Source: an uncultured Clostridia bacterium (GTDB lineage: Bacteria; Bacillota; Clostridia; Oscillospirales; Acutalibacteraceae). From it: 5,264 nucleotides of DNA. Positions 1 through 5,264 of this stretch are shown piece after piece. The DNA is taken from NCBI GenBank assembly GCA_946186535.1, contig CAMHNT010000157.1, positions 1 to 5,264 on the forward strand. Direction: 5' to 3'. The notes under the pieces are model-generated. The model worked only from the letters and a program-made list of their open reading frames with translations, made no database searches and was not told where the DNA came from. The stretch's first letter is position 1; the number at the start of each line of letters is the position of its first letter. A program made the translations under genes and the position numbers.

Positions 1-884
1 CAGGATGCTTTTGGAAAAAGCTTAAACGATTGTTACCGGTTGTGACGATTGCCTGTTTATTCATTCTTGTGGTAAAAACCTTTTTGTATATGGATTCTCC
101 ATCTGATTTATCAGCCTTGTGGAATATCAAAGCGGTGACAGCCAATTTTCTCTTGTTGTTTTCCGGGTACCCATTCTTTTCAATGATCGGTTATAACAAC
201 CCGACGTGGTATATTGCAATTCTTATTCAATGCTATGCTGTTTTTTATCTTTTGAAATACATAACAAACAAGCTGCATATCCGTTTTTTGTTTGTATGTT
301 CTTTGTTTGTTGCTTTAGCAGTGATTTTGAATAAGTTCTCGCTCTTGTATGATAATTCCTTCAGAGGCTTCGAAACTTTCTTTATTGGGGTTATTATCTG
401 CGATATATCTGAAAATTACAAGGCAATCATTCAGAGGGTCAAGATAGCACAGAACAAAAAGTTTGTATCAGCGTTTTTGAGCCTTGTGATAATTATTGCT
501 CTTTGCAGCATCTTCTTTTTTCCGAAGTATCAAAGAATTGCACTTGTTTTCGGGATATTTCCGGAAACAATCATATTGTCATTTTTGTACCGGGATGTTA
601 AAATCAATTCTAAGATACGTTCGGTATTTAAGTGCCTTTGCGGTGTTTCATTTGAAGTGTATATCTGGCATTATCCATTAATGGCAACCGTTCAGCTGAT
701 CTTTAAGGAAACAGGCCGGTCATTGGATCATACATATTTAACTTTGATTGTTTTTTCAATTATTGTCTGGATAATCAGTTTCTTTATTTACCGGTTTTTA
801 GAACAGCCGATAAACAAGTTAATAAGAACAAAAGAGAAGGCGAAGAGCAACCATGAACAAAAATTTAGCAATAATAGGAGCTAG
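1..884 (+). CDS. Acyltransferase-3 family membrane protein, 3' part (glycan O-acyltransferase)
   Basis: This is the C-terminal part of a multi-pass membrane protein. The frame is open from base 3 through the window edge, so the N-terminus is missing and the TTG at 30 is not the real start. About 293 residues are visible. Counting from the Leu encoded at 30, hydrophobic segments lie near residues 2-20, 37-54, 59-78, 86-100, 113-126, 144-163, 170-187, 206-225 and 236-255. Family-like marks are a basic FWKKLKRLLP stretch before the first visible segment, NPTWYIAILIQ (57-67), FRGFETFFIG (111-120), FEVYIWHYPLM near 208-218, and a final RFLEQPI (255-261). These fit the acyltransferase-3 family, whose members move acetyl or other acyl groups onto glycans at the membrane. 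The family's conserved His in the first membrane segment would lie upstream of the window. The acyl group and acceptor cannot be read from the sequence. The last 32 bases overlap the next gene. Confidence 0.85.
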   Translation, partial: GCFWKKLKRLLPVVTIACLFILVVKTFLYMDSPSDLSALWNIKAVTANFLLLFSGYPFFSMIGYNNPTWYIAILIQCYAVFYLLKYITNKLHIRFLFVCSLFVALAVILNKFSLLYDNSFRGFETFFIGVIICDISENYKAIIQRVKIAQNKKFVSAFLSLVIIIALCSIFFFPKYQRIALVFGIFPETIILSFLYRDVKINSKIRSVFKCLCGVSFEVYIWHYPLMATVQLIFKETGRSLDHTYLTLIVFSIIVWIISFFIYRFLEQPINKLIRTKEKAKSNHEQKFSNNRS

Positions 885-1953
885 CTATTTACAGCTTCCG
901 TTGATAGAAAAGGCAAAAGAGATGGGATATACAACTCACGTGTTTGCGTGGGCTGCAAATGATGTTGGTGAAAAAGCCGCTGACCGTTTTTATCCTATCA
1001 GCGTAAAAGAAGTTGATGCTATAACAGAAAAGTGCCGTGAAATTGGTATCTGCGGTATTTGCAGTATTGCAACAGATTTTGGTAATTATGCCGTTAACTA
1101 TATTGCAGATAAATTAGGTCTTCCGGGAAACAGCATGGATTGCACTCTCAAAAGTACCAACAAGCACTTAATGCGCAAGGCGTTTGAAGAAAACGGAGAT
1201 CCCAGTCCGTATAGTGTTATTGTAGATGAAAACACCGATCTGTCCGCAATTAAGCTTACATATCCAATAATTGTAAAGCCGACAGACCGCAGCGGCAGCA
1301 GGGGAATCAATAAGCTGGAAAGCAGTGAAGGACTTGAAGAAGCTGTCAGAACTGCCATTTCCGAAGGATTTGAAAAGAAAGCGCTTGTTGAGGAATATGC
1401 GGAAGGTCAGGAGTACAGTGTAGAGGGCATCAGCTATAACGGAGTTCATCATATTCTTGCGGTTACGCTGAAATATACAACAGGTGCTCCGCACTTTATT
1501 GAAACCGGACATATGGAGCCTGCACCGTTAGAGCGGGAGATGTTCCAAAAAGTGGTTGATACGGTTACACACGCACTTGATTCACTTGGCGTTAAAAATA
1601 GCGCCTCTCATTCGGAAATAAAGATTGACAAAGACGGAAATATCAAAATCATAGAAATCGGCAGCAGAATGGGCGGAGATTGTATCGGAAGTGACTTGGT
1701 ATATTATTCTACCGGAATTGACTTTGTGCGCTGCGTGATTCAGGTCGCATGCGGAATTGAACCCGATTTGACACCGGTTCGTGAACCGATCAAGGTCGAA
1801 TCAAGGTTTATGTTTACGGAAGATGATGTCATAGAAATGGAAGCCCTGAAAAAAGCGGATAAAATCATAAAGCTTGTGGCATTTTATCCGGAAAATATAG
1901 GACACACAACAGACAGCTCTAACAGAGCAGGCTGTTATATTATAAGAAAGTGA
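853..1953 (+). CDS. ATP-grasp domain ligase (first of two)
   Basis: A 366-residue soluble protein. An N-terminal Rossmann-like pre-ATP-grasp part (about 1-100) opens with LAIIGASYLQLPL and contains KLGLPGN (87-93). The ATP-grasp fold follows: the nucleotide-binding lysine in PIIVKP (K142), a Gly/Ser-rich loop at 147-151, the hinge LVEEY (178-182), and the metal-binding acidic pair E255 (in SHSEIKI) and E268 (in IEIGSRMGGD), with R272 after it. The family makes an acyl-phosphate with ATP and passes it to an amine or similar nucleophile; closest in style are the BacD/carbamoyl-phosphate-synthase-like amide ligases. The substrate is unknown. The ATG at 853 is supported because its N-terminus lines up with that of the second ATP-grasp protein downstream. 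The site before it is modest (AGAAGG 835-840, 12 bases away), so translation may be coupled to the overlapping upstream gene. It ends at SSNRAGCYIIRK, without the C-terminal helix region its relative has. The operon context suggests glycan decoration (inference). Confidence 0.88.
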   Translation: MNKNLAIIGASYLQLPLIEKAKEMGYTTHVFAWAANDVGEKAADRFYPISVKEVDAITEKCREIGICGICSIATDFGNYAVNYIADKLGLPGNSMDCTLKSTNKHLMRKAFEENGDPSPYSVIVDENTDLSAIKLTYPIIVKPTDRSGSRGINKLESSEGLEEAVRTAISEGFEKKALVEEYAEGQEYSVEGISYNGVHHILAVTLKYTTGAPHFIETGHMEPAPLEREMFQKVVDTVTHALDSLGVKNSASHSEIKIDKDGNIKIIEIGSRMGGDCIGSDLVYYSTGIDFVRCVIQVACGIEPDLTPVREPIKVESRFMFTEDDVIEMEALKKADKIIKLVAFYPENIGHTTDSSNRAGCYIIRK

Positions 1954-1954
1954 G

Positions 1955-1959
1955 AGGAG
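1955..1959 (+). promoter_or_regulatory. Ribosome binding site of rmlA
   Basis: AGGAG lies 7 bases before the ATG at 1967 and directly follows the stop codon of the ATP-grasp gene, in a 13-base intergenic gap. It fixes the rmlA start and leaves no room for a promoter between the two genes. Confidence 0.8.
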
Positions 1960-1966
1960 TATCAGT

Positions 1967-2839
1967 ATGAAGGGGATAATTCTTGCCGGCGGAAAGGGTA
2001 CCAGATTATATCCTATGACAAAGGTAGTATCTAAGCAGTTGCTGCCGATTTACGATAAACCGATGATTTATTATCCGCTTTCAATGCTTATGCTTGCGGG
2101 TATCAGGGATATTCTTATCATTTCTACACCTGATGATACTCCGTTATATAAACAGCTTCTTGGTGACGGAAATAAATTAGGTATGCATTTTGAGTATAGG
2201 GTTCAGGAAACACCGAGAGGTCTTGCTGATGCATTCATAATCGGAGAGGATTTCATAGGGACAGATTCTGTATGCCTGATACTTGGAGATAACGTTTTTT
2301 ACGGATCCGATATGACTACGGTTTTAAGAAAAGTAATCGACAATAATTCAGGAGCTACGATATTTGGATATCCTGTCAAGAATCCGACTGAATTCGGCGT
2401 TGTTGAATTTGATGAGAATATGAATGTTATCTCCATTGAGGAAAAACCAGCTGAGCCTAAATCGGACTATGCTGTTCCGGGATTGTATTTTTATGATAAT
2501 CAGGTAGTTGAAATAGCAAAAAATGTAAAACCGTCAGCAAGAGGAGAAATTGAGATTACCGCGGTAAATAATACTTACAGAGAAATGGGAAAACTGAAAG
2601 TTGAGTTATTGAAGCGCGGTTTTGCGTGGCTTGATACAGGAACACCTAAAGGTATGCTGAAAGCGGCTGAGTTTGTTGAAACTGTTCAGGAAAGACAGGG
2701 ATTTTACCTCTCCTGTATTGAAGAGATTGCATGGAGAAGAGGCTTTATCTCAACCGAGCAGTTATTCGAGCTTGGGAATGAATTGAAAATGACTGATTAT
2801 GGTCAATATTTATTATCACTGGCAGGAGGAAAAAAATAA
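1967..2839 (+). CDS. rmlA: Glucose-1-phosphate thymidylyltransferase
   Basis: Also called rfbA. It joins glucose-1-phosphate and dTTP to give dTDP-glucose and pyrophosphate in the cytoplasm, the first step towards dTDP-6-deoxysugars. The 290-residue length is typical of the short RmlA type. Visible motifs are the nucleotide-binding signature LAGGKGTRLYPMT (6-18) with R13 and K23, RVQETPRGLADAF (78-90), the metal-binding aspartate in LILGDN (D108), the sugar-contacting IEEKP (157-161), ARGEIEIT (191-198), and WLDTGT (221-226) with the second metal aspartate D223. These positions run two residues behind the well-studied E. coli enzyme, so the protein looks intact and active. The start has a good AGGAG at 7 bases. 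The stop TAA shares one base with the rmlB ATG. RmlA enzymes are usually feedback-inhibited by dTDP-rhamnose; nothing here says whether this one is. Confidence 0.97.
   Translation: MKGIILAGGKGTRLYPMTKVVSKQLLPIYDKPMIYYPLSMLMLAGIRDILIISTPDDTPLYKQLLGDGNKLGMHFEYRVQETPRGLADAFIIGEDFIGTDSVCLILGDNVFYGSDMTTVLRKVIDNNSGATIFGYPVKNPTEFGVVEFDENMNVISIEEKPAEPKSDYAVPGLYFYDNQVVEIAKNVKPSARGEIEITAVNNTYREMGKLKVELLKRGFAWLDTGTPKGMLKAAEFVETVQERQGFYLSCIEEIAWRRGFISTEQLFELGNELKMTDYGQYLLSLAGGKK
2824..2829 (+). promoter_or_regulatory. Ribosome binding site of rmlB, inside the end of rmlA
   Basis: AGGAGG encodes part of the last codons of rmlA and lies 9 bases before the rmlB ATG at 2839. With the TAATG stop-start overlap it indicates translational coupling of the two consecutive enzymes. 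Confidence 0.8.
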
Positions 2840-3858
2840 TGGTTGTTATTGTAACAGGCGGCGCCGGATTCATTGGGGGCAACTTTATTCATTATTATTT
2901 AAAAGAACATCCGCAGGACAGGGTTATATGCCTCGATAAGCTGACCTATGCAGGCAATCTTTCTACTCTTAAGTCTGTTATGGACAACCCGAATTTTAGA
3001 TTTGTCAAAGCTGACATCTGCGACAGAGAATCAGTTGAAAACCTGTTTGAAGAGGAAAAGCCGGATATCGTAATCAACTTTGCTGCCGAAAGTCACGTTG
3101 ACCGCTCTATTGAAAATCCGGAAATATTTCTCCGTACAAATATCATCGGGACAGAAGTACTGATGGATGCATGCAGGAAGTACGGCATTACTCGTTATCA
3201 TCAGGTTTCGACCGATGAAGTTTACGGCGATCTTCCGCTTGACAGACCTGACCTGTTTTTCACCGAAGAAACACCTATCCATACAAGCAGTCCATACAGC
3301 AGTTCAAAGGCCGGGGCTGATTTGTTGGTTCTTGCATATCACAGAACTTATGGCCTTCCGGTTACAATTTCAAGATGTTCAAACAACTACGGGCCGTATC
3401 ATTTTCCGGAAAAGCTTATTCCGCTTATGATTGCAAATGCGCTTGCAGATAAACCGCTTCCGGTTTATGGTGAAGGAATTAATGTACGTGACTGGCTTTA
3501 TGTTGAGGATCATTGTCGTGCGATTGACCTTATTATTCATAAGGGCAGGGTCGGTGAAGTTTATAATGTCGGCGGTCACAATGAAATGAAGAATATCGAC
3601 ATTGTGAAGCTGATCTGTAAGGAGCTTGGTAAACCCGAGAGCCTGATCACATACGTTAAAGACCGCAAGGGTCATGATATGCGTTATGCCATCGATCCCA
3701 CAAAGATTCACAACGAGCTCGGCTGGCTGCCGGAAACACAATTTGCAGATGGTATCAAAAAGACAATCAGATGGTATCTTGAAAACCGTGATTGGTGGGA
3801 AGAAATCGTATCGGGTGAGTACCGGAATTACTACGAGAAAATGTATGAAAACAGATGA
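2839..3858 (+). CDS. rmlB: dTDP-glucose 4,6-dehydratase
   Basis: Also called rfbB. It turns dTDP-glucose into dTDP-4-keto-6-deoxyglucose using tightly bound NAD; it is a member of the extended short-chain dehydrogenase family. The 339-residue length is usual. Visible motifs are the NAD-binding TGGAGFIG (6-13), FAAESHVDRS (81-90), the catalytic STDEVYG (124-130) with T125, D126 and E127, the Tyr-Lys pair in SPYSSSKAGAD (Y153, K157), NNYGPYHFPEKLIP (182-195) for the substrate, RDWLYVEDH (217-225), and KDRKGHDMRYAID (274-286). All key residues are present. The start is fixed by the TAATG overlap with rmlA and the AGGAGG before it. The product is a branch point for rhamnose, 6-deoxyhexoses and amino-deoxysugars; the enzymes that would choose the branch are not in the window. 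The next gene follows after 22 bases. Confidence 0.97.
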   Translation: MVVIVTGGAGFIGGNFIHYYLKEHPQDRVICLDKLTYAGNLSTLKSVMDNPNFRFVKADICDRESVENLFEEEKPDIVINFAAESHVDRSIENPEIFLRTNIIGTEVLMDACRKYGITRYHQVSTDEVYGDLPLDRPDLFFTEETPIHTSSPYSSSKAGADLLVLAYHRTYGLPVTISRCSNNYGPYHFPEKLIPLMIANALADKPLPVYGEGINVRDWLYVEDHCRAIDLIIHKGRVGEVYNVGGHNEMKNIDIVKLICKELGKPESLITYVKDRKGHDMRYAIDPTKIHNELGWLPETQFADGIKKTIRWYLENRDWWEEIVSGEYRNYYEKMYENR

Positions 3859-3869
3859 TAATTTGAATG

Positions 3870-3874
3870 AGGAG
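3870..3874 (+). promoter_or_regulatory. Ribosome binding site of the second ATP-grasp gene
   Basis: AGGAG lies 6 bases before the ATG at 3881 and decides the start of the downstream gene. Two other in-frame ATG codons, at 3674 and 3845, lie inside rmlB and lack a comparable site. Confidence 0.75.
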
Positions 3875-3880
3875 ATAGAT

Positions 3881-5125
3881 ATGCTACAGGATAAACTATT
3901 GCTTATCGGGGCAAGTATTGGACAGGTACCGCTGCTGAAAAAAGCCAGGGCAAAAGGAATTCATGTAACGGTTGCAACTGTTCCGGGAAAATATCCGTGT
4001 ATTGAAATGGCTGATGATGTCATCTTTAAGGATATCTATGACAGAGATGGGATAGTTGAAGAAGCAAAAAAAAGAGGTATTACTGCGGTAACATCCGATC
4101 AGAATGACCTGATGAATCCGACTGTCGCTTATGTAGCCGAGAAGCTTTGTTTGCCCGGAAACAGGTTTTCTACAGTAATGTCATATTGCAATAAAAACGA
4201 GTTCCGGGATAATTGCGAAAAGGCGGGAGTACCGGTTCCCAAGCATATTGCTGTTGATTCCTCAGATTTTGATTTTTCTTTATTTGACTGTCCGTTGCCG
4301 TGGATTGTCAAGCCGGCGGATTCACAGTCAAGTATCGGTGTTCAGAGAATAGATACGATGGATGAACTGAAACCGGCTCTTGAATTTGCACTCAGCAAAT
4401 CTCCTACACATAGTGCTATTGTGGAGGAATACTTTTTCGGACATGAAATTGTCTGTGAGGGTTTCATTAATAACGGAAAGTATTATCTGCTTGCTTTTGC
4501 CGACAGAAAATACTTTGATCTGCCTGATCTGCTAATACCGAGTCAGACAGTTTTTCCGTCAACAGTAGATAAGAAGCTGCTGGATAAGGTGGTTGAGTAC
4601 GAAACCAAGCTTGCCGCTTATTCTGATCCGTCCTTTGCAATAGTACATTCTGAGTACCTTATCAACCTCGAAAGCGGTGAAATAAGGGTAGTTGAAAGCG
4701 CGCTGAGAGGCGGCGGGGTTTATATCTCGTCTGATCTTATCCCGATGTGTTCCGGAATAGATATTAACGAAGTTCTGTTAAATAAGGCTCTCGGACACGA
4801 TGTGGATGTTGATGCTGTGTTCGCCGAGAGGCAGGACAGGGCGTCTGCATATATTTGTTTTTATCTGCCTGACGGCATTGTAGAAAGTATTACCGGCGCG
4901 GACGAATTGAAGGCGCTGCCGTTTGTAAGACGCGCTTATATTGATGATATTAAAATCGGCCAGAGAACTGAAAAAATGACATATAAGGGCGCGAGAAAAG
5001 GACCTATCCTGATTCAGGGAGAAAACAGAGAAGACCTCGAACAGAATATCATTATGGTTCAGAGCCTTCTTGATATTAAAGTAAGAAAAGACGACGGACA
5101 AACAGCAGGTATTGTCTGGGGATAA
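3881..5125 (+). CDS. ATP-grasp domain ligase (second of two)
   Basis: A 414-residue soluble protein, a divergent relative of the ATP-grasp protein two genes upstream. The frame is open back into rmlB, but the ATG at 3881 has an AGGAG 6 bases away and gives an N-terminus (KLLLIGASIGQVPL) matching the relative. Domain order: a Rossmann-like part (1-100) with KLCLPGN (88-94); WIVKPADSQSSIGV (141-154) with nucleotide-binding K144 and the Ser/Gly loop; IVEEYFFGHEIVCEG (180-194); then the metal-binding residues E258 (in VHSEYLI) and E272 (in VVESALRGGG), with R276. The C-terminal part (about 300-414) includes ARKGPILIQGENRED (371-385) and a helix, like the C-terminal region of carbamoyl-phosphate-synthase-like ligases. 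The usual Asn after the second metal glutamate is replaced in both proteins. Expected chemistry is ATP-driven joining of a carboxylate to a nucleophile; the substrates are unknown. Its place next to rmlB suggests work on a sugar or sugar substituent (inference). Confidence 0.88.
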   Translation: MLQDKLLLIGASIGQVPLLKKARAKGIHVTVATVPGKYPCIEMADDVIFKDIYDRDGIVEEAKKRGITAVTSDQNDLMNPTVAYVAEKLCLPGNRFSTVMSYCNKNEFRDNCEKAGVPVPKHIAVDSSDFDFSLFDCPLPWIVKPADSQSSIGVQRIDTMDELKPALEFALSKSPTHSAIVEEYFFGHEIVCEGFINNGKYYLLAFADRKYFDLPDLLIPSQTVFPSTVDKKLLDKVVEYETKLAAYSDPSFAIVHSEYLINLESGEIRVVESALRGGGVYISSDLIPMCSGIDINEVLLNKALGHDVDVDAVFAERQDRASAYICFYLPDGIVESITGADELKALPFVRRAYIDDIKIGQRTEKMTYKGARKGPILIQGENREDLEQNIIMVQSLLDIKVRKDDGQTAGIVWG

Positions 5126-5131
5126 ATAATT

Positions 5132-5136
5132 GGAGG
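5132..5136 (+). other. Orphan Shine-Dalgarno-like GGAGG
   Basis: GGAGG lies 6 bases after the second ATP-grasp stop codon, but no ATG, GTG or TTG follows at the usual 5-10 base spacing; the nearest is a TTG at 5153, 16 bases away. It may be chance, a standby site for the gene starting at 5165, or a relic. Confidence 0.3.
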
Positions 5137-5154
5137 AAATAAAAAGAGAAAATT

Positions 5155-5158
5155 GAGG
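5155..5158 (+). promoter_or_regulatory. Probable ribosome binding site of the last gene
   Basis: GAGG lies 6 bases before the ATG at 5165. It supports that ATG as the true start of the last gene, even though the frame it opens stops after eight codons. Confidence 0.45.
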
Positions 5159-5164
5159 TTACAG

Positions 5165-5264
5165 ATGAGTTATCCCGACAGATTTCTATAGCATAAAGCA
5201 GTTGAAACAGACGATTCAAAATTCTGCTTCCGATGATGACAGATTTATTGTTTCGGTGTACAAC
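5165..5264 (+). CDS. Start of an unrecognised gene with an apparent frameshift, running off the window
   Basis: The ATG at 5165 follows a GAGG by 6 bases and sits 39 bases after the previous stop, as expected for the next operon gene. Read straight, it gives only MSYPDRFL before a TAG at 5189-5191. The +1 frame is open from 5169 to the window end and reads YSIKQLKQTIQNSASDDD and onward, ending RFIVSVYN, which looks like normal protein but has no ATG or GTG start near its beginning. Skipping one T in the TTT at 5183-5185 joins the two into MSYPDRFYSIKQ and onward, a natural N-terminus. The simplest reading is a gene with a one-base insertion, either real or from sequencing; a start at the TTG at 5202 is the alternative. 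About 32 residues are visible, too few to name a family. The glycan operon context is the only hint at function. Confidence 0.4.

Noticed and set aside
30..32. TTG at 30 as start of the acyltransferase gene
   Set aside because: The frame is open to the window edge, and the residues before it (FWKKLKR) look like part of the family, so the gene is simply cut by the window.
1098..1512. Minus-strand open frames inside the first ATP-grasp gene
   Set aside because: They lie opposite a well-supported gene, have no sensible start signal, and show no recognisable motif.
853..1953. Naming the ATP-grasp genes as carbamoyl-phosphate synthase, biotin carboxylase or PurK
   Set aside because: They share only the fold and general motifs. 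They are single-module proteins of 366 and 414 residues in a glycan operon, and nothing supports those specific reactions.
3031..3741. Open frames on both strands inside rmlB
   Set aside because: These are shadows of rmlB, whose catalytic and cofactor motifs are all in the rmlB frame.
3674..3880. Longest form of the second ATP-grasp frame, starting at the ATG at 3674
   Set aside because: The extra 69 residues lie almost wholly inside rmlB in another frame and do not resemble the family. The ATG at 3881 has the ribosome binding site and matches the relative's N-terminus.
4778..5101. Minus-strand open frame at the end of the second ATP-grasp gene
   Set aside because: It overlaps conserved C-terminal sequence of the plus-strand gene and has no ribosome binding site or motif.
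5130..5156. Short frame from the TTG at 5130 (LEEIKREN)
   Set aside because: It is only eight codons long with no upstream binding site, and overlaps the GGAGG that would more plausibly serve a downstream start.
5126..5164. Possible terminator after the second ATP-grasp gene
   Set aside because: No GC-rich hairpin followed by a T-run is visible. The A-rich spacer with Shine-Dalgarno-like motifs suggests the operon continues.

Overview
The window is a stretch of a surface-glycan (capsule, exopolysaccharide or cell-wall glycan) biosynthesis locus from a bacterium. The moderately AT-rich composition, strong AGGAG-type ribosome binding sites, frequent AGA arginine codons and protein style suggest a Firmicute, most likely a gut-type clostridium (Lachnospiraceae/Oscillospiraceae-like). 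That placement is an inference from style; no marker gene here fixes the taxon.

All genes lie on the + strand and are packed like one operon. In order: the 3' part of an integral-membrane acyltransferase-3 family protein (1-884, cut by the window edge); an ATP-grasp ligase (853-1953, overlapping the previous gene by 32 bases); rmlA/rfbA, glucose-1-phosphate thymidylyltransferase (1967-2839); rmlB/rfbB, dTDP-glucose 4,6-dehydratase (2839-3858, sharing one base with rmlA in a TAATG junction); a second ATP-grasp ligase (3881-5125), a divergent relative of the first; and the start of a further gene (from 5165) that seems to carry a one-base frameshift close to its start codon. I see no terminator or promoter between genes and no stretch over 300 bases without a gene.

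RmlA and RmlB together turn glucose-1-phosphate and dTTP into dTDP-4-keto-6-deoxyglucose. The genes for the rhamnose branch (rmlC, rmlD) are not in this window, so the final sugar could be rhamnose (if those genes lie elsewhere) or another 6-deoxy or amino-deoxy sugar. The membrane acyltransferase probably O-acylates the glycan. The two ATP-grasp proteins bracket rmlAB and are the least explained part. Their family joins a carboxylate to an amine or similar nucleophile through an acyl-phosphate, so they could make or attach an amino-acid-like decoration on the glycan; that role is a hypothesis.

The main points for a second look are the paired ATP-grasp genes around rmlAB, and the apparent frameshift at 5183-5191 in the last gene.
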